A stretch of DNA of 54,811 bases from Sideroxyarcus sp. (GTDB taxonomy: Bacteria; Pseudomonadota; Gammaproteobacteria; Burkholderiales; Gallionellaceae): positions 1-54,811 of the forward strand of contig JAUSBR010000012.1 of assembly GCA_030651895.1 (NCBI GenBank). Direction: 5' to 3'. The notes beneath the pieces were generated by a model. It saw nothing but the letters and a program-made list of their open reading frames with translations. It was not told the DNA's origin and made no database searches. This document shows positions 40,602-49,118 of the stretch, one piece after another. Within the stretch, counting starts at the first letter, position 1. Each line of letters starts with the position of its first letter. A program made the translations under genes and the position numbers.

Positions 40602-42092
40602 ATGTTTGAATCGGCAGAGCTGGGACACAAGGTCGACAAAGCCACTTACGATGCCGAAGTGCCCAAGCTTCGCGAGGCGCTGCTGGATGCGCAGTTCGAT
40701 CTGGCGGAGAAAGGGAAATTCCCGGTCATCATCCTCATCGGCGGTGTCGACGGCGCGGGCCGCGGCGAGACCGTGAACCTGCTCAACGAATGGATGGACC
40801 CGCGTTTCCTCCAGACCCACGGCATGGGCGATCCTTCCGACGAGGAGATGGAACGCCCGATGATGTGGCGCTTCTGGCGCGCACTGCCGCCCAAAGGCAG
40901 GGTCGGCGTGTTCATGGGTTCCTGGTACACCTGGCCCATCCTCAACCGCGCGCTGGGCTTCACCAAGGCCGCCGAACTCGACCAGAGCCTGGAACGCGCC
41001 AAACGGCTGGAGAAGATGCTCACCGACGAGGGGGCGCTCATCATCAAGTTCTGGCTGCACCTGTCCAAGGACAAACAGGAGAAACGCCTCAAGGCACTGG
41101 AGAAGAATCCCAAGACGCGCTGGCGCGTCACCAAGCGCGACTGGGACCATTTCAAACGCTATGACAAATTCCTCACCATCCACGAGAGCGTCATCCGCCA
41201 CACCAGCACCGCCGAAGCTCCGTGGATCGTGGTCGAGGGAGAGGATGCGCGTTATCGCGGACTCACCGTCGGCAAGGTCATCCTCGAAGCGATACGCAAA
41301 CGTCTGGATGAAGCGGACAAGAAGAAGACTTCCGTTCGCGCCGCGCCGCTGTTGCCGCCCATCGACAAACTCAACATCCTTGAGACGCTCGACCTCACGC
41401 AGAAGCTGGACAAAAAGAAATTCGAAGTCGCGCTGGAGAAATACCAGGGCAAGCTGTCCATGCTCACGCGCGACCCGAGATTCAGGCAGATCACCGTGGT
41501 GACAGTGTTCGAAGGCAACGACGCTGCCGGCAAAGGCGGCAGCATCCGCCGCATCACCGGGGCGCTCGAAGCGCGTTTGTATCAGGTCGTGCCGATCGCC
41601 GCGCCGACCGAAGAAGAGCGCGCGCAACCCTATCTGTGGCGCTTCTGGCGCCATGTGCCGCGCAAGGGCCGCGTCACCGTTTTCGACCGCTCATGGTATG
41701 GCCGCGTGCTGGTGGAACGGGTGGAGAATTTCTGCTCCGAGAGCGACTGGATGCGTGCTTACGGCGAGATCAACGACTTCGAGGCGCAGCTCACCAGACA
41801 CAACACCGTGGTGGTGAAGTTCTGGTTGACCATCAGCAAGGAAGAACAGCTGCGCCGCTTCAAGGCGCGCGAGAAAATCGGCTTCAAGCGCTTCAAGATC
41901 ACCGAGGAAGACTGGCGCAACCGCGAGAAATGGGATGCCTACGAACAGGCCATCGGCGACATGGTGGACCGCACCAGCACCGAAGCAGCCCCGTGGACGC
42001 TTGTGGAAGCCAACGACAAGAACTTCGCGCGCATCAAGATATTGAAGACGCTGTGCCAGCGGATCGAATCGGCGATGAAAAAGCTGAAATAA
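40602..42092 (+). CDS. pap: Polyphosphate:AMP phosphotransferase (two-domain PPK2)
   Basis: Transfers phosphate from polyphosphate to AMP, giving ADP. The 496-residue protein is a tandem of two PPK2 domains. The C-terminal domain has an intact Walker A (EGNDAAGKGG, Lys311) and lid FDRSWYGRVLVERVE. The N-terminal domain has GGVDGAGRGE with Arg54 where the Lys should be, so only the second half is likely catalytic; this is usual for class II PPK2. With Ppk1 nearby it forms a polyphosphate/adenylate loop. Confidence 0.94.
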   Translation: MFESAELGHKVDKATYDAEVPKLREALLDAQFDLAEKGKFPVIILIGGVDGAGRGETVNLLNEWMDPRFLQTHGMGDPSDEEMERPMMWRFWRALPPKGRVGVFMGSWYTWPILNRALGFTKAAELDQSLERAKRLEKMLTDEGALIIKFWLHLSKDKQEKRLKALEKNPKTRWRVTKRDWDHFKRYDKFLTIHESVIRHTSTAEAPWIVVEGEDARYRGLTVGKVILEAIRKRLDEADKKKTSVRAAPLLPPIDKLNILETLDLTQKLDKKKFEVALEKYQGKLSMLTRDPRFRQITVVTVFEGNDAAGKGGSIRRITGALEARLYQVVPIAAPTEEERAQPYLWRFWRHVPRKGRVTVFDRSWYGRVLVERVENFCSESDWMRAYGEINDFEAQLTRHNTVVVKFWLTISKEEQLRRFKAREKIGFKRFKITEEDWRNREKWDAYEQAIGDMVDRTSTEAAPWTLVEANDKNFARIKILKTLCQRIESAMKKLK

Positions 42093-42099
42093 AGCAGCC

Positions 42100-42411
42100 T
42101 CAGGCCTTCTTCTTTTCCTGCACCAGCACATAAGGCCTGGCTACCACCGCCCATACCAGTGCATCGGCCTCATACCAGGCCAGTGCCTGCTCGTCGCTGA
42201 CCGGGGCGAGTTGCCCGGATTGCATCCACTCTGCCACCTGCGCAGCATTGTCCTCGGAGAACTGGAATGCCACCTCGACCAGATCGAGGCTGTCGCCCAC
42301 CGCAACCGTCGCGCCGCTGGCAAAGTAGCGCTGCAACTCGCGCCATGCGATCTGCGCGGTCTCCAGATTCACGCTGGCCCGTTTGAAATCCTGTTCGTTC
42401 ATCTTGCTCAT
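42100..42411 (-). CDS. DUF2288 protein
   Basis: A 103-residue cytosolic protein with the DUF2288 pattern: ETAQIAWRELQRYFASGATVAVGDSLDLVEVA, then DNAAQVAEWMQSGQLAPV and the C-terminal LVWAVVARPYVLVQEKK. The function is unknown. The ATG at 42411 is chosen (GGGA ten bases upstream; another ATG at 42402). It is the last gene of a minus-strand group that includes gamma-carbonic anhydrase, and converges on pap with seven bases between stops. Confidence 0.8.
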   Translation of the reverse strand: MSKMNEQDFKRASVNLETAQIAWRELQRYFASGATVAVGDSLDLVEVAFQFSEDNAAQVAEWMQSGQLAPVSDEQALAWYEADALVWAVVARPYVLVQEKKKA

Positions 42412-42430
42412 CTTTCGCTTCCCGACAATT

Positions 42431-42787
42431 TCATTCTTCATCCAGATTGCGGCTCTCCAGCTCGCTTCCAAAGGCCGTTGCCAGGGCCACCCAGGCTGAC
42501 TCCCTGGTTGATAGCTTTTTAAAATGGGTCATATAGCTTGGGCCATATGCCTTGGTATTGGCCTCGTGCAGCATCAGCACCATGCTGAACAGCTCCACCT
42601 TTGCCCTTGCCGAACTGTCGCCCTTATTGGCCGCATCCTTCAGTTGCTCCATATTCTGCAACATCTCGTGGGCGAACATATGCACCTGATACTCATCGGT
42701 GGTGTCCAGCCCCAGCCCGATGCAGTGACGCTCGATCTCCAGCTCCAGTTCCTTGGTGTCACTCAGCAGGAAATCCCTGGAGTGCAC
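42431..42787 (-). CDS. Small helical protein of unknown function
   Basis: A 118-residue all-helical-looking protein without signal peptide or membrane helix. I recognise no family. Notable segments are LELEIERHCIGLGLDT, VHMFAHEMLQNMEQLKDAA and SYMTHFKKLSTRESAWVALA. It begins at GTG two bases after the gamma-carbonic anhydrase stop and ends 19 bases before the DUF2288 start, so the three are probably co-transcribed. Codon use and base composition match its neighbours. Confidence 0.65.
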   Translation of the reverse strand: MHSRDFLLSDTKELELEIERHCIGLGLDTTDEYQVHMFAHEMLQNMEQLKDAANKGDSSARAKVELFSMVLMLHEANTKAYGPSYMTHFKKLSTRESAWVALATAFGSELESRNLDEE

Positions 42788-42789
42788 GG

Positions 42790-43326
42790 TTAGTTGGTGC
42801 CGCTCAGATAATTGTCTTTCACCCGCATGTAATGCTCGGCGGAATAGCGCAGGTATTTGATCTCGTCTTCCGTCAGCGCGCGGACGGCCTTGGCCGGACG
42901 CCCCATGTAAAGCATGCCGCTCTCCAGTGTCTTGCCCGGCGAGATCAGACTGCCCGCCCCCACCATCACGCAGTCCGGGATCACCACATCGTCCATGATG
43001 ATGGAACCCATACCGATCAGGCAGTCGTTGCCGATGGTGCAGCCGTGCAATATGACCGAATGCCCCACCGTCACATGGTCGCCGATGATGAGCGGCGAAC
43101 CGTCGGGTTTGTCCGCCGTCTTGTGCGACACATGGCCCATGCTCAAGTCCTGCACATTGCTGCCGCGCCCGATCACGATGCGGTTCACATCACCGCGCAG
43201 CACCGTGTTGCACCAGACGGAGCTGTCATTGCCAATCTTCACATCGCCGATGACCTGGCACGAGGGGTGCAGGTAGACGCGGTCGCCTAGGATGGGGGTG
43301 GTATTGAGGTAGTTAGATAATGGCAT
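42790..43326 (-). CDS. Gamma-carbonic anhydrase family protein
   Basis: A 178-residue left-handed beta-helix protein of the YrdA/gamma-CA group, built from hexapeptide repeats (VIGDVKIGNDSSVWCNTVLRGD). The zinc ligands are recognisable in SMGHVSHK and TVGHSVILHGC. C-terminal LTEDEIKYLRYSAEHYM is the closing helix. Family members are trimeric; activity varies among them and cannot be stated here. It heads the short operon with the two small genes downstream. Confidence 0.88.
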   Translation of the reverse strand: MPLSNYLNTTPILGDRVYLHPSCQVIGDVKIGNDSSVWCNTVLRGDVNRIVIGRGSNVQDLSMGHVSHKTADKPDGSPLIIGDHVTVGHSVILHGCTIGNDCLIGMGSIIMDDVVIPDCVMVGAGSLISPGKTLESGMLYMGRPAKAVRALTEDEIKYLRYSAEHYMRVKDNYLSGTN

Positions 43327-43395
43327 GTGATTATTTCAGAAGCTGGAAAATTGATTCGAGCCTAACCCCTTTAGTTGAGACAGTTGAGTTCTCAA

Positions 43396-43977
43396 TTATT
43401 GAAAAACAATATGCAAATGTTCTGTTGCCAATAATGTCCCAATTATTAGAGCGGTAATTAGCATTGACAGTGAAAACCATTTTGTTACTACGATAATTTT
43501 CTCGCCTTGCTTAACTCTTTTCCACTCTTGTTTCAAAATTTGCTGACTTACATTTACCAACTCATTAACTAAGGTGTCGGCGGCCTTCGAATCTAGAAGC
43601 TGCTGCGAAGTGAAATATTCCCTTAAAGCGGCGAGCGCATTTATCAGGCCTACGTGTTCATTAGGATTTACTCTAAGTCTGATTCTCGCGTAAACCATTT
43701 CCAATTTGCAGAAATGCTCTTCTCTCTCGCACAAATAAGCTGTGATTTCTTCCGGATTTTTTCCTTCGCGAATCTTTATGCGAACCATATCTGACAACAC
43801 ATAGAAATATGAAACCATGTCAGCAATATCATCGCGCAATCCATCAATCCAAGCCTGACGGAATTCAGAGGTTTTTTGATCTTTTGCTATAACTGAAACA
43901 AGAAAAGAAATACCGCCAGCAATTGTTGCTGCAACAACTGCACTGACGGCTACATATGCTGATGGTGGAATTTCCAT
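43396..43977 (-). CDS. AT-rich two-helix membrane protein (acquired islet)
   Basis: A 193-residue protein with a membrane helix at about 8-30 (VAVSAVVAATIAGGISFLVSV), a long cytoplasmic helical middle, and a second helix near the C-terminus (SMLITALIIGTLLA). After the first helix comes KTSEFRQAWIDGLRDDIADM, a motif I have seen in small membrane proteins of bacterial genomic islands, though I cannot name the family. The DNA is visibly AT-richer than its neighbours, indicating recent acquisition. It sits alone between gamma-carbonic anhydrase and pyrC. Function unknown; a defence or stress role is only a guess. Confidence 0.7.
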   Translation of the reverse strand: MEIPPSAYVAVSAVVAATIAGGISFLVSVIAKDQKTSEFRQAWIDGLRDDIADMVSYFYVLSDMVRIKIREGKNPEEITAYLCEREEHFCKLEMVYARIRLRVNPNEHVGLINALAALREYFTSQQLLDSKAADTLVNELVNVSQQILKQEWKRVKQGEKIIVVTKWFSLSMLITALIIGTLLATEHLHIVFQ

Positions 43978-44009
43978 TTCATCCCTAGCTTAACAAGCTG
44001 CCCAATGCT

Positions 44010-45044
44010 TCACGCTGCCAACTTCCACTTCATCTTCTCCCCCGCCCTTAGCGGTACGAGTCGATGCTCGCCAAACCCCACCGACGCCGGAATCTCCCAC
44101 TCTTCCTTGCGCAACGTAACCTTGTCGCTGTTGCGCGGCAGTCCATAGTAATCCGCACCATAGAAGCTGGCAAAAGCTTCCAGCTTGTCCAGCGCGCCCG
44201 CTGCCTCGAACGCTTCGGCATACAGCTCGATGGCGCTGTGCGCGGTGTAGCAACCGGCGCAGCCGCAGGCGTTCTCTTTGGTGTGTTGCGCGTGCGGGGC
44301 GCTGTCGGTGCCGAGGAAGAATTTCTTGCTGCCGTTGGTGACAGCTTTCACCAAGGCTTCGCGGTGCGTTTCGCGTTTCAATATCGGCAGGCAGTAGAAG
44401 TGCGGGCGGATGCCGCCGACCAGCATGGCGTTGCGGTTGTAGAGCAGATGCTGTGGAGTGAGTGTGGCGGCGATGGTATCCGGCGCGCTGGCCACGAACT
44501 GTGCGGCGTCTTTCGTCGTGATGTGCTCGAACACCACGCGCAGGCCGGGCAGGTCTTTCAGTAGCGGCTGCATCACGCGCTCGATGAATACGGCTTCGCG
44601 GTCGAAAATGTCGATGTCGGGGCTGGTGACTTCGCCGTGCACCAGCAGCGGCATGCCGCAACGTTGCATCTCTTCCAGCGCGGCGTAGGTCTTGCGCAGG
44701 TCGGTCACGCCCGCGTCGGAGTTGGTGGTGGCACCTGCGGGGTACAGCTTCACCGCATGCACCACGCCGCTGGCTTTGGCTTTTTTGATCTCTTCGGCAG
44801 AGGTGATGTCTGTAAGGTACAAGGTCATCAGCGGCTCGAACTTCATGCCTGCTGGCAACGCCTTGAGGATGCGCTCGCGGTAGGCCACGGCTTGCGCGGT
44901 GGTGGTGACGGGCGGGCGCAGGTTGGGCATGACGATGGCGCGGGCGAACTGTCTGGCGGTGTCGGGCAGCACCGAAGCCATGAGCGCATCGTCGCGCAGG
45001 TGCAGGTGCCAGTCGTCGGGACGTGTAAAGGTAAGGGTGTTCAT
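44010..45044 (-). CDS. pyrC: Dihydroorotase, class II (catalytic)
   Basis: Cyclises carbamoyl aspartate to dihydroorotate. The 344-residue protein has the full active-site set: HLHLRD near residue 14 in [11 protein letters not shown], the carboxylated Lys in [34 protein letters not shown] and GTDSAPH. This contrasts with the degenerate PyrC' at 15956. The ATG at 45044 is chosen by comparison with family N-termini; an ATG at 45053 adds three residues. It lies 18 bases after the J-like gene. Confidence 0.95.
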   Translation of the reverse strand: MNTLTFTRPDDWHLHLRDDALMASVLPDTARQFARAIVMPNLRPPVTTTAQAVAYRERILKALPAGMKFEPLMTLYLTDITSAEEIKKAKASGVVHAVKLYPAGATTNSDAGVTDLRKTYAALEEMQRCGMPLLVHGEVTSPDIDIFDREAVFIERVMQPLLKDLPGLRVVFEHITTKDAAQFVASAPDTIAATLTPQHLLYNRNAMLVGGIRPHFYCLPILKRETHREALVKAVTNGSKKFFLGTDSAPHAQHTKENACGCAGCYTAHSAIELYAEAFEAAGALDKLEAFASFYGADYYGLPRNSDKVTLRKEEWEIPASVGFGEHRLVPLRAGEKMKWKLAA

Positions 45045-45062
45045 ATAAGTCATCTTCTTACA

Positions 45063-46502
45063 TTATTTAAGCAAGCTGAGAACAATGGTAAACGAAAACC
45101 AGATGATGACTATCCAACCCCACCATGGTACTTCTCGTGCGTAAGCCAAAAACACTACCTTTGCCACTCTTAGACCCGCACCAAACTCAGCCTTTATCTG
45201 CTCTAGGCCAGGTTCCTCCTGTGTTGGTACCGGTCTTGATTCTTGACCTGTGACCAAACCAATCAAGCGTTTTTTCAAAGCCAGCATAGCTCTCTTAGTC
45301 CACAGAATTAGTCGAACAAGTTTCTTTCCAATACTGAGGAATTTCTCTTCCACATCTCCCAGAAATTCGTATACACCCCGGACCAATAGCGGCAGGAATA
45401 GTGCCAATATGCCAACAATCAGCCAATCGCTTTTGGCGCCAATCGCAATAATAATAAATACTATCGATGCCGCCCAATATAGCTTGAATACAAACTGGTC
45501 CAGCGGCTTTTGTGAATTTCCCGATCTAGCCTTCACCCAACCATGGGCCATTTTTAGCAGGAGCGGCAAACTGGTAAACGATATCTGTGTCGCAATCACA
45601 ATTAACCAGGCGCTAGCACCTCTTGGCTCTTTCACAAGTAACCATGCAACTCCAGCAGCTCCCAGCCCAATGAATACATCAACCCAGTAGATCTGCCTGG
45701 GTTTCGGCATTAGCAGACCAACATGGCCAGTCAAATTGGATAATCCGAAGGAGTCGCATGTTCTGCCCCAATTTATAGTGAACTGGCTTGCTATCCGCAT
45801 GCTCAGATGCGTTGAAATCCAAGGCGACTGATTCTCCGGTCGGCCTTTGATTTTGATGAATGGATTATTTTGTTTCACTGCATCTTCATATTGTTGCCAA
45901 AGCCTGTTAAGCGTAGCCAGCCGATACCCCGCATATTCCCCATACCTGCGGCAGATCGCAATACTGTCCGACACCCAGTCATAGCGCTTGTTGGCTTCGG
46001 CGAAGACCAGCAGCGACGGATGTTGCGTCGCCAGTACCCAGTACAGCAGCGCATGCTCATATTCCAGCTGCATATCCAGATTTTGAATTGCCATCAGATC
46101 TGACTGCTCGCGGTACTTGGCAAGTATCGCTTGCTCGTTGCCCTGAATTGCGATCTCTTCAAGTTGGGTGAGTTGTCCAGAGATGAAGTTGCGTTCGTTC
46201 CCGGCGATCTGAGGCGCGGGTTGTTCCGGTTCAGATTCTGGCGCTGTTTCTGCGGTCAGTGTTTTCGATTCTACAGGCTCCGTTGCGACAGGCTCGTCCA
46301 AGCTTTCTTCGAGTTGCTGTTGCTCTTCCCACTGCCGGTTCTCGCGCAGCCAGTGCAGAACATTTTCGTAGGCGGCACGAACTTGGGCGAACTCGGCGGG
46401 GTGTGTGTCGGGGCGATATTGTTTGATACGCGCGGCGTAGGCGCGTTTGATGGTGCGCTCATCCGCGCTCGACTCGATCCCCAGAACTTGATAGGCGTTC
46501 AT
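45063..46502 (-). CDS. J-domain-like membrane protein partnered with HscC
   Basis: A 479-residue protein: an N-terminal J-like domain (MNAYQVLGIESSADERTIKR), a charged linker, a helical middle and four or so membrane helices in the C-terminal half, the last at the end (WWGWIVIIWFSFTIVLSLL). The HPD tripeptide needed to stimulate Hsp70 reads Arg30-Pro31-Asp32 (YRPDTHPAEF). It begins ten bases after hscC, so it is probably the membrane co-chaperone of that Hsp70. The C-terminal half is AT-richer than the J region, which may indicate fusion of parts with different histories. Confidence 0.8.
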   Translation of the reverse strand: MNAYQVLGIESSADERTIKRAYAARIKQYRPDTHPAEFAQVRAAYENVLHWLRENRQWEEQQQLEESLDEPVATEPVESKTLTAETAPESEPEQPAPQIAGNERNFISGQLTQLEEIAIQGNEQAILAKYREQSDLMAIQNLDMQLEYEHALLYWVLATQHPSLLVFAEANKRYDWVSDSIAICRRYGEYAGYRLATLNRLWQQYEDAVKQNNPFIKIKGRPENQSPWISTHLSMRIASQFTINWGRTCDSFGLSNLTGHVGLLMPKPRQIYWVDVFIGLGAAGVAWLLVKEPRGASAWLIVIATQISFTSLPLLLKMAHGWVKARSGNSQKPLDQFVFKLYWAASIVFIIIAIGAKSDWLIVGILALFLPLLVRGVYEFLGDVEEKFLSIGKKLVRLILWTKRAMLALKKRLIGLVTGQESRPVPTQEEPGLEQIKAEFGAGLRVAKVVFLAYAREVPWWGWIVIIWFSFTIVLSLLK

Positions 46503-46512
46503 GCTTTGCGCC

Positions 46513-48213
46513 TTACCATACATTGTTGCGCTCTATCGCATCCAGCGCTTGGGTGAATTCCTGGCGTGCCTTGGCGATGCTGGCCTTGTCCTGTGTTTCC
46601 AGTATCGCGTTGAACTGTCCCAGCATGTACCCCATACGCTCGCGCTCGTCGCCCAGCAATTGTTCGTAGAGACGGCTCGCGCGCTCGACCAGTAGACGAT
46701 TCTCTTCCTGATCCCGTGGGTGAACCTTGAGTGCGGCCAGTTCGTGGCGGCGGTGTTCGATCTCTTCGTCGCTCACGTTGCCGGCAAGTTTCTTGATCAC
46801 GAGGTTCTTGCTGATGCCCGCTTTCTCGATGTCGATGTCGATGTCGAGGATGCCGTTGATGTCATAGGTATAGCGGATGTCCGCCGAAATCTCTCCGGCT
46901 GGGCGTTTGGGGATGGCTATTTCAATACCGCCCAGCAGCACATTGTTGCTGCATGAACGCGATTCGCCTTGATAGACCGATATCTTCAGCGCAGCTTGCT
47001 GATCGGCGAGTGTGAAAACACTACGAACGCGGCTGGCCGGGATAACAGTATTGCGTTCAATGATCGGCATGAAGATGCCGTTTTCCAGACCGCCCTGCGC
47101 GTTACGTTCGGAAATCTCGATTCCCAGACTGTGCGGACACACATCGGTCAACACCACTTCTTCAAAATCCACATGGCGCATGCTCAGTCCCGCGCATACC
47201 GCGCCACCCAGAGCGATGGTCTGGTCCGGGTCAAGATGGCGCGCGGGCAAGCGGCCGAACAACTGTGCCGCCAACTTACGCACGACAGCCATGCGCGTCG
47301 CACCGCCCACCAGTACCACTTCATCCAGATCGGCCACACGCAAACGAGCATCGCGCAAGGCGCGCTCCACCGGGGCGCGCAGGCGTTCCAGCAGCGGCTT
47401 GCATTGCTGTTCGTAGGCTTCCTGGCTGATGGTGACGGTTTTGCTTTCGCCATCGATCACCACTTGCATCTCGTGACTGTGGGCGTCGTTCAGTTTGCGC
47501 TTGGCTTCTTCCGCCGCGAAGCGGATGGCAGCCATGTTCTGGCGATTGTCTTTTTGTTTGCTGCTCAGTTCTGCCTTGTTCGCGAACAGTTCCACCAATG
47601 TATTGGTGAAGTCGTCGCCGCCGAGGAAACTGTCGCCGCCGGTGGCGCGCACTTCCATCACGCCCTCGAATTTTTCCAGGATCGAAACGTCGAAGGTGCC
47701 GCCGCCCAGATCGAACACGAGGAATTTGGCTTCCGTACCGCGTTCCTGAATGCCGTGAAACAGCGCCGCTGCGGTGGGTTCGTTGATGAGACGGTTGACC
47801 TTCAACCCGGCCAACTCACCCGCGATGCGCGTGGCCTTGCGCTGCTGGTCGTTAAAGTAGGCGGGGACGGAAATGATGGCTTCCATTATTTCCACGCCGA
47901 GCGCGGCTTCCGCATCGGCCTTCAACGCGCGCAGCACCAGCGCAGATAATTCTTCCGGCTTGAATTTGTGCTTGCCCAGCTTGACGATCTGCTGCGAACC
48001 CATCAATCGCTTGAATGAAGCCGCAGTGTGATCGTGATGCTTGATCAGCCGTTCCTTGGCGATCGCGCCGACCAGCACAGTTCCCGTGTCGTCCACGCTG
48101 ACCACTGAAGGAGTAAGAAACTCGCCATGCGAATTGGGGATGGCAGTGGGAACACCTTCTTTCAGATACGCCACCAGACTGTTGGTGGTTCCTAAATCAA
48201 TGCCTACGATCAT
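46513..48213 (-). CDS. hscC: Hsp70-family chaperone HscC
   Basis: A 566-residue Hsp70, shorter than DnaK, with the ATPase motifs IVGIDLGTTNSLVAYL at the N-terminus, FDLGGGTFDVSILE near residue 170 and VVLVGGATRMAVVRKL, and a substrate domain beginning ALKISVYQGESRSC. The short C-terminal lid and sequence style match HscC rather than DnaK or HscA. Its gene neighbour is the J-like membrane protein. Clients are unknown. Confidence 0.88.
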   Translation of the reverse strand: MIVGIDLGTTNSLVAYLKEGVPTAIPNSHGEFLTPSVVSVDDTGTVLVGAIAKERLIKHHDHTAASFKRLMGSQQIVKLGKHKFKPEELSALVLRALKADAEAALGVEIMEAIISVPAYFNDQQRKATRIAGELAGLKVNRLINEPTAAALFHGIQERGTEAKFLVFDLGGGTFDVSILEKFEGVMEVRATGGDSFLGGDDFTNTLVELFANKAELSSKQKDNRQNMAAIRFAAEEAKRKLNDAHSHEMQVVIDGESKTVTISQEAYEQQCKPLLERLRAPVERALRDARLRVADLDEVVLVGGATRMAVVRKLAAQLFGRLPARHLDPDQTIALGGAVCAGLSMRHVDFEEVVLTDVCPHSLGIEISERNAQGGLENGIFMPIIERNTVIPASRVRSVFTLADQQAALKISVYQGESRSCSNNVLLGGIEIAIPKRPAGEISADIRYTYDINGILDIDIDIEKAGISKNLVIKKLAGNVSDEEIEHRRHELAALKVHPRDQEENRLLVERASRLYEQLLGDERERMGYMLGQFNAILETQDKASIAKARQEFTQALDAIERNNVW

Positions 48214-48248
48214 GCGTTCACCCTGTTCAAAATTTCAGCAACATTTTA

Positions 48249-49118
48249 TCAGTCATTCGGCTCTTCCTTGAGCGCCAGCGCGCGCTGGTAAAGTTCGTTC
48301 TTGTTGCCGCCGGTGATCTTTACGGCCAGTTGCACCGCCTGCTTGAGCGGCAGTTCTTCCAGCAGCAGGGCCAGCGTCCTTTCGATGTCTGCATCCAGTC
48401 CTTCGCGCGCCACCGCACCCGACACCAGCAGCACGAATTCGCCGCGCTGGTTGTTGGGGTCGCTGTTGAGCCAGGCCATGGCTTCACCGAGTTTGCAGCG
48501 GTGGATGCTCTCGAACAGTTTGGTGATCTCGCGGGCGAACACGATCTCGCGTTCGTCACCGAACAGGGCATGCAGGTCTTCGGTACATTCGAGGATGCGG
48601 TGCGGGGCTTCGTAGAACACCAGGGTGTAGGAATGCTCGACCAGCGCTTGCAGTGCGGTACGGCGCGCACCCGATTTGTTGGGTAGGAAGCCGTAGAACA
48701 GGAAATGCGGGGCGCTCAGTCCGGAGGCGGACAGAGCGGTTACAGCCGCACTTGCGCCGGGGATGGGGATGACGCGGAAGCCCGCGTTGCGCACGGCTTC
48801 GACCAGCACCGCGCCGGGGTCGCTCACCGCCGGGGTTCCGGCGTCGGTGACCAGCGCGACGTTTTGCCCCTGCTGTAACAATGCGATGACCTTTTCCGCC
48901 GCACCGCGCTCGTTGTGCTGGTGCAGCGCGAGCAGCCGGGCGTCGCCGATGCCGTGATGTTGCAGCAGATGTCGGGTATTGCGCGTATCCTCCGCCGCCA
49001 CGGTATCGGCTGCGCCGAGCACTTCCAGTGCGCGCAGGGTGATGTCACTTAGATTTCCAATCGGGGTGGCGACTACATATAATGCGCACTCCAATTTTTG
49101 TTTGGCCTCGATATGCAA
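48249..49118 (-). CDS. rsmI: 16S rRNA (cytidine1402-2'-O)-methyltransferase RsmI
   Basis: SAM-dependent enzyme that methylates C1402 in the ribosomal P site. The 289-residue protein has the family core YVVATPIGNLSDITLRALEVL, AAEDTRNTRHLL, VTDAGTPAVSDPG and IPGASAAVTALSASGL. No ATG lies at the start; the TTG at 49118 has GAGG about seven bases upstream, but then overlaps the divergent lpoA start by six bases. A TTG at 49094 would avoid this and lose eight residues. Confidence 0.94.
   Translation of the reverse strand: MHIEAKQKLECALYVVATPIGNLSDITLRALEVLGAADTVAAEDTRNTRHLLQHHGIGDARLLALHQHNERGAAEKVIALLQQGQNVALVTDAGTPAVSDPGAVLVEAVRNAGFRVIPIPGASAAVTALSASGLSAPHFLFYGFLPNKSGARRTALQALVEHSYTLVFYEAPHRILECTEDLHALFGDEREIVFAREITKLFESIHRCKLGEAMAWLNSDPNNQRGEFVLLVSGAVAREGLDADIERTLALLLEELPLKQAVQLAVKITGGNKNELYQRALALKEEPND

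Noticed and set aside
43990..44661. Second minus-strand frame across pyrC
   Set aside because: Arg/His-rich out-of-frame reading; no frameshift is needed because pyrC is open throughout.
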